64,000 bases of DNA from Melghirimyces profundicolus (GCF_003054245.1 NZ_QBKR01000016.1:25678-89677), one strand, 5' to 3'; positions 1-8,966 are shown, counted from the first letter of the stretch. The notes: generated from the sequence alone by a model not told the origin. Made by a program: numbers and translations.

Positions 1-10
1 GGAGGAACGG

Positions 11-295
11 TTGGCCAAAAAGCTGAATATCCTCGAGAACGAACTGGGAAGAGAACTGGTTCTGGCGGATGAAGAGGGGGTGGACCGGGACTCCCGTTAC
101 CGGATTTTAAGGGAACTCGAAGTGGGTGGACGTCATTATGCCGTTTTGGGTGACCCGGATCGAGAGGATGACGACGCCTTTCTTTTCCGGGTAAATGACC
201 TGGACGGCGACTGGCGCCTGGAGCATGTGGAAGATGACAACGAATGGGACAATGTGGCCGATGCTCTAGACGAAATGCTCTATTTTGACGAATGA
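11..295 (+). CDS. DUF1292 (YrzB-like) small acidic protein
   Basis: A 94-residue, very acidic protein with no signal or membrane segment. Its pattern (an aromatic-rich core, then a run of Asp/Glu toward the C-terminus) fits the DUF1292 family, whose biochemical function is unknown. The start is TTG, with GGAGGA at bases 1-6 as ribosome site. In Bacillus the homologue (yrzB) lies between the ruvX-like gene yrrK and the mltG homologue yrrL. An mltG gene follows here after a terminator, so the order is conserved and ruvX is probably just outside the window. Confidence 0.85.
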   Translation: MAKKLNILENELGRELVLADEEGVDRDSRYRILRELEVGGRHYAVLGDPDREDDDAFLFRVNDLDGDWRLEHVEDDNEWDNVADALDEMLYFDE

Positions 296-300
296 TGTCG

Positions 301-332
301 TATAACGGGGAGAATCCTCGTTATTTTTTTTT
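301..332 (+). terminator. Rho-independent terminator after DUF1292 gene
   Basis: An imperfect hairpin (ATAACGGGG paired with CCTCGTTAT) is followed by nine or more T residues. It separates the DUF1292 gene from mltG, so the downstream gene needs its own promoter. Confidence 0.8.
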
Positions 333-384
333 GGACATGTGTTAACATAGGGGAGGAAAAACCGGGAGTGAAGGAGCACGGTGG

Positions 385-1428
385 ATGAAGTGGCTGATGC
401 GCATTTTTTATACATTGATCCTTTTTGCTGCCTGGTCTGTACTGGTTTATCTTTATGTGGATTATTCCCTCGGTTCGCCGAAGCGAACCGAGCCTGTGCA
501 AGTGGAGATTAAGAGTGGAGTTTCCACCGCTGAAATCGGCCGGATGCTGAAAGAAGAAAACCTTATCCGAAATGATTGGTTCTTCAGTACATATGCCTGG
601 ATTACCGGGAATTCCAGAGGATTGAAGGCGGGAGTGTATGAAATTCCGCCGGAGATGGATGTGAACGGTATTCTGGAAACGATCACCCGGGGACGCCAAA
701 ACACCGTTGCCGTCACCATTCCGGAGGGATACACGGTGGAACAGATCGGAGCCCGTCTGGAAAATAAAACGCGAATCACCCGGGATGAATTTATAAAAGC
801 CGTTGACCAAGGGAATTATGATTACCGTTTCCTTCAGAACCTTCCCGAAGAACCGAAGCGGCGACACCGTCTGGAAGGCTACCTTTTCCCCAGCACCTAC
901 AATATTCCAAAAGGAGCGGAAGCCAAGGATGTCGTCAACATGATGTTGGGACAGTTTGAGCGGAAGCTGAAGGAGCACAAGGTGCTTTCCGACCTGAGAC
1001 AGAAAAACCTGACATTGGACACCTGGGTGATTGTCGCTTCCATCGTGGAACGGGAAGGGAAAGTGGATAAAGAATTCCCCAAGATTGCGGGCGTGATCTA
1101 CAACCGTCTCAACAAGAACATGCGCCTTCAAGTGGACGCCACCGTTCAATACGCAAGAGGAGCCCAAAAGTCCCGGCTTTCCTATGATGACTTGGAGGTG
1201 GAGAGTGCCTATAACACTTACAAGAACGACGGCCTGCCGCCGGGTGCCATCTCCAACCCGGGGGAAGAGGCCCTGTTAGCCGCTTTGAATCCGGACAAAC
1301 ATCCTTACTTGTACTACGTCACCAAAAAAGACGGCACAGGAGAACACTATTTTGCCGAGACATTCAAAGAGCACCGAATGTTTAAGGAAAAAAGCAACAA
1401 GACACAGACCCAAAGCAGTGGAAGGTAG
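385..1428 (+). CDS. mltG: Endolytic murein transglycosylase MltG (copy 1)
   Basis: A 347-residue YceG/MltG-family membrane protein. MltG cleaves nascent glycan strands endolytically and sets their length. There is one N-terminal membrane segment (about residues 5-28), then the extracellular part with a LysM-like region and the catalytic domain. The motif ASIVEREG places the catalytic glutamate at about residue 222, followed by the conserved region ending VIYNRL. Length is normal for the family. ATG start with AAGGAG eight bases upstream. A close paralogue of the same length follows directly. Confidence 0.92.
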   Translation: MKWLMRIFYTLILFAAWSVLVYLYVDYSLGSPKRTEPVQVEIKSGVSTAEIGRMLKEENLIRNDWFFSTYAWITGNSRGLKAGVYEIPPEMDVNGILETITRGRQNTVAVTIPEGYTVEQIGARLENKTRITRDEFIKAVDQGNYDYRFLQNLPEEPKRRHRLEGYLFPSTYNIPKGAEAKDVVNMMLGQFERKLKEHKVLSDLRQKNLTLDTWVIVASIVEREGKVDKEFPKIAGVIYNRLNKNMRLQVDATVQYARGAQKSRLSYDDLEVESAYNTYKNDGLPPGAISNPGEEALLAALNPDKHPYLYYVTKKDGTGEHYFAETFKEHRMFKEKSNKTQTQSSGR

Positions 1429-1431
1429 GAC

Positions 1432-1468
1432 TGGGGGCCCGCGTGCAGTCGCGGCCCTTTCCTTTTTT
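1432..1468 (+). terminator. Terminator between the two mltG copies
   Basis: A GGGCCCGCG / CGCGGCCC hairpin with one bulged base is followed by a T-rich tract. The two tandem mltG copies are therefore probably separate transcripts or only partly coupled. Confidence 0.65.
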
Positions 1469-1566
1469 GCAGGCCCCCGACGGTTGCTCGTCCCGTGGCC
1501 TCCGTGTACAATCCATATGGGTGAGACCTTGCGTAAACGAAAACAACAGGAGAGGAAGCAGTCCCG

Positions 1567-2610
1567 ATGAAATGGATCTTGCGATTATTGGTTGCTTTCT
1601 TGATTTTGACCGTTGTGACGGTTGCCGGTTATTTTTATGTCGATTACAGTCTGTCCCCCACTGCCTTCGACCGGCCGGTGGAGGTGGAAGTACCCTCCGG
1701 GGCTTCCTTGCTGGAAGTGGGGAAAATACTGGAGGAGAAGCGCCTGGTCAAAGATGATCTGTTCTTCGCCGCTTACGCCTATCTGAAGGGCAAGGCAAAG
1801 GCAATGAAAGCGGGAGTGTACGAAATCCCTCCGGGTGCGGGAGCGAATGAAATACTGAAGATATTCACCGACGGCTCTCGAAGTGTGATGCGGCTGACCG
1901 TGCCGGAGGGTTACACGGCGGAACAAATCGCCCGGAAACTGGATGAAAAAGGGGTGGACGGCTCCGCATTTCTGAAGGCGGCGGACCGGAAAAACCACTC
2001 TCAGCCCTTCGTCCGTCGGATTCCGGAAGACCAAAAGCGTCGCTATCTTCTGGAGGGTTACCTCTTTCCGATGACATACAACCTTCCCAAGGACACGGAT
2101 CCTCATCATTTGGTGGAAAAAATGCTGGACCAGTTTGGAAAGTACATGGAACGCGAAAGGGTGGAACAGAAGCTTCAGGAGCGGAATTTAACCCTCGATC
2201 AATGGGTGACACTTGCTTCCATCATCGAACGGGAAGCGAAGGTGAAGGAAGAATTCCCCCGCATCTCGGGTGTTCTCCACAACCGACTGAAAATGGGGAA
2301 AAAGCTTCAAGTGGACGCCACCGTCCAATATGCTCTCGGTGAGCAGAAAGCCCGTCTCCTTTACAAAGATTTGAAAATCAACCATCCCTACAACACGTAT
2401 CGGATTCAGGGACTGCCCCCGGGCCCCATTTCCAATCCGGGCAAACGAGCGCTTAAAGCGGCCCTTGAACCGGAGAAACATGATTATTTGTACTATGTCA
2501 CGCGAAAAGACGGGAGCGGACGCCATTATTTCGCCAAAACCGAAGCCGAACACCAAAAAAACATCGAAAAAAGCAAAAAAGAATCCGTCCAAAAGCCGAA
2601 CAGATCCTGA
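1567..2610 (+). CDS. mltG: Endolytic murein transglycosylase MltG (copy 2)
   Basis: A second 347-residue MltG-family protein with the same architecture as the copy upstream: one N-terminal membrane helix (about 5-25), then the YceG-like domain with ASIIEREAK, catalytic Glu at about residue 221, and VLHNRL. The two copies share the LEGYLFP, KAGVYEIPP and QVDATVQYA blocks but differ at many other positions, so the duplication is old rather than an assembly repeat. ATG start with GGAGAGG upstream. The C-terminus is rich in Lys/Ser. Most relatives have a single copy here. Confidence 0.92.
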   Translation: MKWILRLLVAFLILTVVTVAGYFYVDYSLSPTAFDRPVEVEVPSGASLLEVGKILEEKRLVKDDLFFAAYAYLKGKAKAMKAGVYEIPPGAGANEILKIFTDGSRSVMRLTVPEGYTAEQIARKLDEKGVDGSAFLKAADRKNHSQPFVRRIPEDQKRRYLLEGYLFPMTYNLPKDTDPHHLVEKMLDQFGKYMERERVEQKLQERNLTLDQWVTLASIIEREAKVKEEFPRISGVLHNRLKMGKKLQVDATVQYALGEQKARLLYKDLKINHPYNTYRIQGLPPGPISNPGKRALKAALEPEKHDYLYYVTRKDGSGRHYFAKTEAEHQKNIEKSKKESVQKPNRS

Positions 2611-2734
2611 GAACGGCAGGATCCGGCTCAGCGGATCATCTTCTCATGTACTCAGAAGTCCCCTGCCGGCTCTTCAGGGGATCATTCTACCGGGGGGGCG
2701 TTTATTTGCCGGCCACATGTTCTTCAGATCCATG

Positions 2735-2763
2735 AAAAAACCCTCTGCCTCTGCAGAGGGTTT
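2735..2763. terminator. Bidirectional terminator between convergent genes
   Basis: A hairpin of AACCCTCTG-type arms flanked by an A run on the left and T residues on the right. It lies between the + strand mltG copy and the - strand permease and can serve both. Confidence 0.7.
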
Positions 2764-2773
2764 ATGTGGGAGA

Positions 2774-3709
2774 TCACATCCTCGGAGTCGGTCGGTTGCG
2801 GCCGGTTCGCTCTTCCAGCCCTCGAAGGATCAGGTAAAGGGAAGTGATCAGGAGAAGGTAGGCGCCTAAGGGTGCGAGGAGAAAACGGGGCATATGTTCC
2901 AGCATCATCTGTTCTTTTCCGATCAGTCCGGCCCACTCGAAAGTGAGGCTGTTGAAGGTGCCACTGTCCATGTTGAAAAACGTGCCGCCCAGAAACACTT
3001 TCAGGATGGCCAACTGACCGATCAGGTTGATCACGGTCACCACTTCATGCAGATAAAGAAGAGATAAATCCTCCCTTAAACCCGGCAGGATATGTTTCAT
3101 CAAGATGTGACGTTTTCCCGCTCCCATGGTTTGGGCAGCCGTGATATAGTCTTTTTGTTTCAAGATGCGGGTTTTGTCCCTGGTCACGAGAAAGAGAGCC
3201 GGGATTCCGATCACTGTCATCAGGGCCGACTGGATCAGGGTCAGTTCCCAGCCGGAGAAGGGGCTCTGAAATAAAGCCGAGCTGAAGTTGATCGGAAACA
3301 TAAAGAAATAAACGATCAGGAATGGCGGAATCCCCCCGATTAGCCCCTTCGGCAGGATGGCCCGCCCGGGTTTCTTTTTGCGGAGTCCGGCCAGCATTCC
3401 GCCGATCGCCCCCAAAAGCAACCGCAAAAAAGCGATTCCCAGGGCGGCAACCAGGGTGTAGCGTGCCCCGTAAAGGAGAAGGGTCAGAAGGTCCCGTCCC
3501 TGCCGGTCGGTTCCCAGCCAGTATTTTTCCGACGGAGGCAGAGGAGGGGAGATCAGCTCCCCGGTTTCGGGGATGTAAGTCATCTCCATCTCGTCATTCC
3601 GGTCATGAGGGGAAAGATAAGGTCCTGCAATCGCTGCGGACACAAGAAATGAAAGGAGAAAGAGCCCGGTCCAAAGTTTCCGGTTGCGGCGCTGATCAGT
3701 CATGGGCAA
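2774..3709 (-). CDS. ABC transporter permease, OppC/DppC-like
   Basis: A 311-residue inner-membrane permease of the peptide/nickel ABC family, with an N-terminal helix and a further four to five hydrophobic segments. The YWLGTDRQGRD motif is typical of OppC/DppC proteins, and the cytoplasmic loop containing AAQTMGAGKRHI corresponds to the EAA loop that contacts the ATPase. It overlaps the end of the OppB-like gene by 14 bases, so the two are translationally coupled. No ATPase or substrate-binding protein lies beside them. The substrate cannot be told from sequence. Confidence 0.85.
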   Translation of the reverse strand: MPMTDQRRNRKLWTGLFLLSFLVSAAIAGPYLSPHDRNDEMEMTYIPETGELISPPLPPSEKYWLGTDRQGRDLLTLLLYGARYTLVAALGIAFLRLLLGAIGGMLAGLRKKKPGRAILPKGLIGGIPPFLIVYFFMFPINFSSALFQSPFSGWELTLIQSALMTVIGIPALFLVTRDKTRILKQKDYITAAQTMGAGKRHILMKHILPGLREDLSLLYLHEVVTVINLIGQLAILKVFLGGTFFNMDSGTFNSLTFEWAGLIGKEQMMLEHMPRFLLAPLGAYLLLITSLYLILRGLEERTGRNRPTPRM

Positions 3710-4697
3710 CCCCCCATTCCAGCAGAGCGGTCAAGATTCGCAGGCAGAGATACAGGAGGGCGTACAACAGCAGCAGTGTCAGGAATGAATTGAAAAGCAG
3801 TGGAAATGCAAAGGGTTCTTTCGCCTTCGGTCCTCCGTGGAACAGGATCAACCGCGTGATTCCGGGCAGGTTGTACAAATACTCGATGATGAACAGATTG
3901 CCCGTGATCAGGGCGGCGGTCTTGGACAGGTCCGCTTTCAGATACGGCAGGACGTTCCGGTAAATGTGAAGGATATAAATCCATGGAGTGGGAACGCCCT
4001 TGGAACGGGCGGTCAGAATATATTCCCGTTCCAGCTCCATGGATGTTCTCTCATACAGGTTTCGGACGAGGTGGACGGCGGGAATCAGTCCGAAACTGAT
4101 CATCGGAAGCAGGACGGGCGGGTCCCCGTCGGCCAAAGCGGCCACCTTGATCGCCTGGCTGCCCGTGGCGTGGTACAAAAACACCGCTCCGGTCTGGAGC
4201 AGCATGATCAGGAGGAAATCGGGAATAAACCCGAGGAATTGCATGGTTTCCGCCACCCAGCCTTTCCGTTTGTAGACCAGCCAAGGCCCCAAAACGACCG
4301 CCAGGAGCAAGGCCGCCAACCCGGCGCCGGCTCCATACAGAAAAGAGAGAGAAAAATAAGAACCGATATCTTCGGAAAAATCTCTCTCTTTCACCCCTGA
4401 ATAATACAGGAAACTCTCTCCGGTTCCGATCCCGTATAAATAAGACCGGAGCTGTTCGACGTAGTCCGACAGAACGGATGGATTCCAGATGTCCGGTGAG
4501 CCCGGGTTCCACAACCGTGGGAGGAACGCGAGAAGGCTGCAGGCAATGAAAACGACGGCGAGACCGGAGAAATAGACGCCGACTTTGCGGATGTTCAACG
4601 CCCCCTTGTGAAGTCCCTGAAAAGATTCTACCGTAAGACCATTCGATAGTCTATTATTTCCATTACCGTTTAAAATCGGCACCGCCAATGAACACAA
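3696..4697 (-). CDS. ABC transporter permease, OppB/DppB-like
   Basis: A permease of the peptide ABC class with about six hydrophobic segments. The loop containing YILTARSKGVP is the EAA motif. I kept the TTG start at 4697 because GGAGAAGG lies six bases upstream. The first 35 residues are unlike the family, though, so translation may begin at an internal TTG near 4586 (residue sequence LNIRKVGVY). A GTG-initiated 14-codon frame (4663-4704) overlaps this start and begins MKIVFIGGA. It may be a leader peptide or the relic of another gene. Confidence 0.8.
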   Translation of the reverse strand: MCSLAVPILNGNGNNRLSNGLTVESFQGLHKGALNIRKVGVYFSGLAVVFIACSLLAFLPRLWNPGSPDIWNPSVLSDYVEQLRSYLYGIGTGESFLYYSGVKERDFSEDIGSYFSLSFLYGAGAGLAALLLAVVLGPWLVYKRKGWVAETMQFLGFIPDFLLIMLLQTGAVFLYHATGSQAIKVAALADGDPPVLLPMISFGLIPAVHLVRNLYERTSMELEREYILTARSKGVPTPWIYILHIYRNVLPYLKADLSKTAALITGNLFIIEYLYNLPGITRLILFHGGPKAKEPFAFPLLFNSFLTLLLLYALLYLCLRILTALLEWGVAHD

Positions 4698-4721
4698 TTT
4701 TCACCTTCTCCACTTCCCTCC

Positions 4722-4751
4722 CGGCTTCGCCGCTCACTTTTTCACAACGCT
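4722..4751 (-). repeat. Terminal fragment of the dispersed palindromic repeat
   Basis: Read on the minus strand this is AGCGTTGTGAAAAAGTGAGCGGC, broken here as AGCGTTGTGAAAAA then GTGAGCGGC, followed by GAAGCC. It matches the start of the full repeat at 15392-15674. Only one end is recognisable; the rest is deleted. Confidence 0.6.
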
Positions 4752-4785
4752 TCCAGGGTTGAATGGACCACCGTTTCAGCGCGTA

Positions 4786-4812
4786 CCCGCCTCTGGCGGG
4801 TTTTTTAATTTG
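4786..4812 (+). terminator. Terminator-like hairpin with T tract
   Basis: CCCGCC-TCT-GGCGGG followed by six T. No + strand gene lies upstream inside this gap, so it may be the leftover of a deleted gene. The 4698-5069 gap otherwise holds only the repeat fragment and the hairpin at 4912-4936; I see no gene in it. Confidence 0.6.
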
Positions 4813-4911
4813 TTCATCCCCGCCGAGCGGCTGTGAGAGCGACGAAAGGGAGCGCCTGGGGGGGTTGTAAGGTACCGATGCAAGTGGTATACAGGGTTGT
4901 CCCTAAATAAA

Positions 4912-4936
4912 AGCCCCCCATAAAAATAAGGGGGCT
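4912..4936 (-). terminator. Terminator of the flavin reductase-like gene
   Basis: AGCCCCC / GGGGGCT hairpin; on the minus strand it is followed by TTTTATTT. It lies about 135 bases after the stop of the minus-strand oxidoreductase gene. Confidence 0.65.
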
Positions 4937-5069
4937 ATTGATAGAGGAGGGGTTTCCAGTTGGGTCAAGGAGCGGGCGGCGACATTTTTCCTTCAGCTTA
5001 TCAGCACGTCCATTGGGTTAATGGTCCTATGGGGTCCCGCCGGCATTTTATAACAAGTGTAGCGGGCAG

Positions 5070-5774
5070 TTAACTTCTTTTTCCATTTATTCTCCGTTTA
5101 AGGAGTTCGCGAACACGATTTCTCTTCTCTTCCCTTCCGACATTTACAGCATCCTCCGTTTTCTCTTTGGTGGTTATGTACTCTGGCGTATGCTTGCTAA
5201 CCATCGGAGGAATAGAGGCAGGTTGAGTGATGGTACGTGATTTCGTTCGCAGGATGTGATTGAGATGCTCCGCCTTGGACATTGCCTCGAAATCCTGGCG
5301 GACTTCGCCCTGGATGTTACCCTGACCGATCACGTAATCAATGAATGTGATGCCCAGGAAGTCGAAGATCCAGTAAAGCTGCTGAAGGACTCCCATACCT
5401 TTCAACCGAGGATTATCACCTCCGGTAATCACCACAAGTGCTTCCTTTTCCGCCATCCGCTCCTTGAACGTGTTGTCGTCAAAATACATGGTCCACCGGT
5501 CGATAAAATTTTTCACGCTCCCTGGCATTCCATACCAGTAAAGAGGCGTGGCGAAGAGGAGCAGGTCGTGGTTGAGCATCTGCTTCACCAGTTGGGGGTG
5601 ATCATCGTCAATCGGCTGGAACCCCCCGGGATCGTACCGCTGGTCCCGGATCGGAAGGATATTGTAGTCCTTCAGGTGAACACGGGTACAATCAAGACCA
5701 TCGGTGATCATGTCCGTCAACAGATCCGAGTTCCCTTTTCCTCTCGTGCTACCATACAAGGCAAAGATACGCAT
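5070..5774 (-). CDS. NAD(P)H-dependent FMN reductase/flavodoxin-fold oxidoreductase
   Basis: A 234-residue flavodoxin-like protein of the NADPH-dependent FMN reductase family. The N-terminus carries the FMN phosphate loop GSTRGKGNSD. The segment TPLYWYGMPGSVKNFIDR matches the family's conserved flavin/quinone-site region, and ITGGDN follows in the C-terminal half. About 40 residues at the C-terminus are charged and beyond the usual core. Likely a cytosolic quinone, nitro or flavin reductase; the substrate is not predictable. It stands alone, with a terminator downstream. Confidence 0.85.
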   Translation of the reverse strand: MRIFALYGSTRGKGNSDLLTDMITDGLDCTRVHLKDYNILPIRDQRYDPGGFQPIDDDHPQLVKQMLNHDLLLFATPLYWYGMPGSVKNFIDRWTMYFDDNTFKERMAEKEALVVITGGDNPRLKGMGVLQQLYWIFDFLGITFIDYVIGQGNIQGEVRQDFEAMSKAEHLNHILRTKSRTITQPASIPPMVSKHTPEYITTKEKTEDAVNVGREEKRNRVRELLKRRINGKRS

Positions 5775-5849
5775 GCTTGTTACGCTCCAAACTTATAGGG
5801 TAAACGAAGCCGCCTGAACGCGGTCGTTATCAACAGGGTGCGACTCCTT

Positions 5850-6644
5850 TTATTTTCCGGAAGGGACGGGGTCCCAGGGCCGAGGTTCATTTTTGGCTCT
5901 GAAGTAATCCCCGCCCTTTTTCTGTATATCGTCCGTCCCCCAGTCGATATCTTTGTCCAGTTTTTTCAGGAGTGGAATGTGCTTGGAACAGTGGATATAG
6001 GCCTCTTCCACCTGAACGAGCACCCAACGTTCCGGCTTTTTTCCATCCTCGGTAAGAATGTCGGAGCGGATGGCCTTCGGTAAATCGGGTTGGGAAAGCA
6101 ACTCTTGATTCTCCACGATTTTGGCTTTGCCATTGACATGCAACCCGACGGCGGTTCGGAAAAAATCCACGAACAAAATCCCGATGTGGGGATTTTCCAG
6201 AATATTGCCCAAGCTTGCCATCACCCCGTTGCCCCGGTACTCGGGATAGGCGAGGTGATATTCGTCCAAGATCCGGACAAAGCCCGGAGGACCGGCCCGG
6301 AAGGAGTTGTCGCATTCCCCGTTTCCATCGGCGGTGGCAATGAAGGCCATCTCCTGTTCGGCAATAAAGTCCATCATCGTCTGGTTCAAGTGATCCAACA
6401 TCTGATTGTTGTAAAAAGCGAGGGCCCGCTTTTCCGTTCCGTATTCTTTCTGCAGGAAATGCTCTCCACGGGAACCGGGTAAGGGAGGAGAGGGGCGTCG
6501 GGGATGAATCGGAGACGGGGCGGATGGGGAAGAACCTCCCGTGTGGTACCGGTTCCGGGTTTCGGAATCGGAAGAGGATCGGCGGAAAGGGTCTTTCAGA
6601 CCTTTCAACCTCCTGGCCAATCCTTGATAGACACTGCTCAGCAT
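5850..6644 (-). CDS. Pyridoxamine 5'-phosphate oxidase-family FMN protein
   Basis: 264 residues. The first 60 or so are rich in Pro, Ser and Arg and look disordered. The rest has the PNPOx-like split-barrel pattern (FIATADGNGECDNSFRAGPPGF, broken here as FIATADGNGEC and DNSFRAGPPGF, then GNGVMASLGN and NPHIGILFVDF). Such proteins bind FMN or other flavins and are often annotated only at family level. ATG start with a weak GGTGATGG site; a start further in, near the conserved domain, is possible. No operon partner. Confidence 0.75.
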   Translation of the reverse strand: MLSSVYQGLARRLKGLKDPFRRSSSDSETRNRYHTGGSSPSAPSPIHPRRPSPPLPGSRGEHFLQKEYGTEKRALAFYNNQMLDHLNQTMMDFIAEQEMAFIATADGNGECDNSFRAGPPGFVRILDEYHLAYPEYRGNGVMASLGNILENPHIGILFVDFFRTAVGLHVNGKAKIVENQELLSQPDLPKAIRSDILTEDGKKPERWVLVQVEEAYIHCSKHIPLLKKLDKDIDWGTDDIQKKGGDYFRAKNEPRPWDPVPSGK

Positions 6645-6793
6645 TTTCCATCACCCACTTGAAAGGAAATGTATCGAATCGAACAAATCATGACCCCGAC
6701 CGTTCTTTTCAATGATTCGGCCTCAACTTATTCTATCATTATCTTTCGAATCCTGCCGGATTGTCAATCCGGCTTCGACATGAACCGCCGAAT

Positions 6794-6820
6794 TTATACG
6801 GATTTTAACAAATCTTAAAG
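6794..6820 (+). promoter_or_regulatory. PHO-box-like tandem repeats upstream of phoX
   Basis: Three TTAACA-like hexamers (TTATAC at 6794, TTAACA at 6805, TTAAAG at 6815) are spaced 10-11 bases apart. This is the arrangement known for PhoP binding in Bacillus. A TAATCT at 6841 could be the -10. The downstream gene is a PhoX-type phosphatase, which fits phosphate-starvation control. Confidence 0.5.
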
Positions 6821-6888
6821 GAGAATCAACCTGGCGGAGCTAATCTGTACGTTGGAAGAAATAAAGATTGGGAAAAGGAGAGATGGGC

Positions 6889-8481
6889 GTGGAAAAAATC
6901 AATCGGCGGCAGTTTATGACATATCTGGGTGTCGGAACGGCTGCGCTGGTCGGTTCTGCCACCGGTGTCAACCATGTGGTGAAGGCGGCGGATAAAACGA
7001 AGGCCGCCGCAGAGGCAGGCAAGAACAAAATGGTGTCCGTTCCCTTTTCGCCGATCGAACCCAGCGACAAAGACGATCTCGTTCTCCCTGCGGGGTTTTC
7101 CTACGATGTGATCGCGTCCTGGGGGGATGAGATCGGGAACGGGGAGAAGTTCGGCTACAATTGCGACCTGACCGTTTATTTCCCCATCAATGATTCCTCC
7201 GAACACGGGTTGCTCTGGGTCAACCACGAATATATCGGAGACGGGAAAATCTTTCTGTATCCCGAAAACACCCCGGAGGCGGAGAAACACCGGATCGAAC
7301 AATACAACCTGGGTGGAAGCATCATTGAGATCCAAAAAGCGGACGGTAAATGGCAACTGGTGAAAGAGAGCAAATATGCGCGCCGGATCACCGCCAATAC
7401 CATGATCGATCTGACCGGTCCGGCGAAAGGGGACGGGGCGGTCGGCGGAGTGAACGAAGTGGAAGGGACGTTTGCCAATTGCAGTGGCGGCCGCACGTTG
7501 TGGAACACGGTTCTAAGCTGTGAGGAGAACTTCCAGGAGGATGCCAAGCGCTGGGGACGGAACCAGACCCACTACGGCTGGGTGGTTGAGGTGGATCCTT
7601 TCAATCCCCAATCCAAACCGAAGAAACATACCGCTCTGGGACGTTTCTCCCATGAAAATGCGGCCATGACCCTGTCCAAAGACGGTCGGCTGGTCGTCTA
7701 CATGGGGGATGACGCCAACAATGAGCATTTCTATAAATTCGTCAGCGAAGGAAAATACTCCGAAAGTGCCGGTCACGGAAACAGCAAATTGCTGGAAAAA
7801 GGAACCCTCTATGTGGCGGATCTGGCTAAAGGAAAATGGCTCCCCCTCGACCTGGAGAAATCTCCGGAACTGAAGGAGAAATACAGCACTCAGGGGGAAG
7901 TGCTGGTCAACGCCCGCGATGCGGCCAAACTGCTCGGAGCCACCCCGCTGGACCGGCCGGAGGACGTGGAAGTAAGCCCGGTGGACGGCTCCGCTTACTT
8001 GGCTCTTACCAACAACACCGATCACGGCAACTATTACGGCCAAATCTTCCGCTTTATGGAGGAGGAGGACGATGCGGCCGCCGAATCCTTCGATTTCGAA
8101 GTCTTCGCCGTCGGCGGTCCGCAGAGCGGCTTTGCTTGTCCGGACAACCTTCATTTCGACCGCGACGGGAACTTGTGGGTTTTCTGCGACATTTCATCCA
8201 GCAAGCTGAACCAGGAAGGAGCCTATGAATCTTTCAAAAACAACGGGGGCTTCTTCATCCCCACTTCCGGCCGGAACAAAGGGGTTGCGTACCAGTTTGC
8301 CTCCGGTCCGGTACAGAGCGAGATGACCGGTCCCTGGTTCACCCCCGATGAAAAGACACTGTTTGTCGCCGTCCAGCATCCGGGGGAAGAGTCCACCGAT
8401 CCTGACAACCCGACCAGCCGCTGGCCCCGGGGGGACATCCCCCGCGCTTCCGTGGTCGCCGTCCGGGGGTTTAAAGGCTGA
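6889..8481 (+). CDS. phoX: PhoX-family (DUF839) exported phosphatase
   Basis: About 530 residues. The N-terminus carries a twin-arginine signal ([11 protein letters not shown] followed by a hydrophobic stretch to about residue 30), so the folded protein should leave through Tat. The body matches the PhoX/DUF839 beta-propeller phosphatases, with blocks such as [27 protein letters not shown] and [13 protein letters not shown]. Family members are calcium/iron-dependent alkaline phosphatases induced by phosphate shortage. I prefer GTG at 6889 (AAGGAG eight bases upstream) to ATG at 6883. The stop overlaps the tatA start by one base. Confidence 0.88.
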   Translation: MEKINRRQFMTYLGVGTAALVGSATGVNHVVKAADKTKAAAEAGKNKMVSVPFSPIEPSDKDDLVLPAGFSYDVIASWGDEIGNGEKFGYNCDLTVYFPINDSSEHGLLWVNHEYIGDGKIFLYPENTPEAEKHRIEQYNLGGSIIEIQKADGKWQLVKESKYARRITANTMIDLTGPAKGDGAVGGVNEVEGTFANCSGGRTLWNTVLSCEENFQEDAKRWGRNQTHYGWVVEVDPFNPQSKPKKHTALGRFSHENAAMTLSKDGRLVVYMGDDANNEHFYKFVSEGKYSESAGHGNSKLLEKGTLYVADLAKGKWLPLDLEKSPELKEKYSTQGEVLVNARDAAKLLGATPLDRPEDVEVSPVDGSAYLALTNNTDHGNYYGQIFRFMEEEDDAAAESFDFEVFAVGGPQSGFACPDNLHFDRDGNLWVFCDISSSKLNQEGAYESFKNNGGFFIPTSGRNKGVAYQFASGPVQSEMTGPWFTPDEKTLFVAVQHPGEESTDPDNPTSRWPRGDIPRASVVAVRGFKG

Positions 8482-8747
8482 TGCTGGCGAACATCGGGAT
8501 TCCCGGAGTCATCCTGATCCTGGTGCTGGCGTTGATTCTCTTCGGCCCCAGCCGCCTTCCCCAGATCGGACGGGCCTTCGGCCGTACGATCAAGGAGTTT
8601 AAGGATTCCACCGCCGGGCTGTTGGGGGATGACGGAGAAAAGGAGAACAAACCGTCGGAACCCGCCGCCCCTGCTGCCGGAGGAACATCGGCTTCGGAAG
8701 CGAAAGAGAAGGTTCAGAAACCCGACAAGGAAAAGACTGCCCTGTAA
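8481..8747 (+). CDS. tatA: Sec-independent translocase subunit TatA/TatE
   Basis: An 88-residue TatA-family protein with an N-terminal membrane helix ([19 protein letters not shown]), then the amphipathic helix start [18 protein letters not shown] and a charged, Ala/Pro/Lys-rich tail. Its ATG overlaps the TGA of phoX (ATGA-type coupling), so pore subunit and Tat cargo are co-translated. This is analogous to Bacillus phoD-tatAd. No tatC lies next to it, so TatC must be encoded elsewhere. Confidence 0.92.
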   Translation: MLANIGIPGVILILVLALILFGPSRLPQIGRAFGRTIKEFKDSTAGLLGDDGEKENKPSEPAAPAAGGTSASEAKEKVQKPDKEKTAL

Positions 8748-8755
8748 CCGACCCA

Positions 8756-8786
8756 AACCCCCGGCATCGGCCGGGGGTTGATCTAT
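8756..8786 (+). terminator. Terminator of phoX-tatA
   Basis: AACCCCCGG / CCGGGGGTT hairpin followed by a T-rich stretch nine bases after the tatA stop. Confidence 0.8.
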
Positions 8787-8833
8787 TTTCGAACACCTTG
8801 AATCAATCCCCCTGATTTCAGGTGACCACCTTG

Positions 8834-8966
8834 AGCGTTGTGAAAAAAGTGAGCGGCGGCATTTCCCCGAAGCCGCTCTGAATCTCCCTGCTGCGGGCAG
8901 GCAGCAAAGTCGCTGTTTCGGGTAAACGCTTCCCTTCTTCTGAGCCTGACCATCATTTACAACGCT
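8834..8966 (+). repeat. Dispersed palindromic repeat, 133-bp internally deleted copy
   Basis: It begins AGCGTTGTGAAAAAAGTGAG and ends TTTACAACGCT, so the ends are inverted repeats of each other. It keeps the left hairpin (AGCGGC...GCCGCT), the CCTGC-tgcg-GCAGG hairpin and the right block TTTCGGGTAAACGCTTC. About 150 bp of the centre is missing compared with the copy at 15392-15674. Its right end overlaps the last codons of the yitT gene: AGCGTTGTAA read on the minus strand gives Ala-Leu-stop. Confidence 0.8.
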
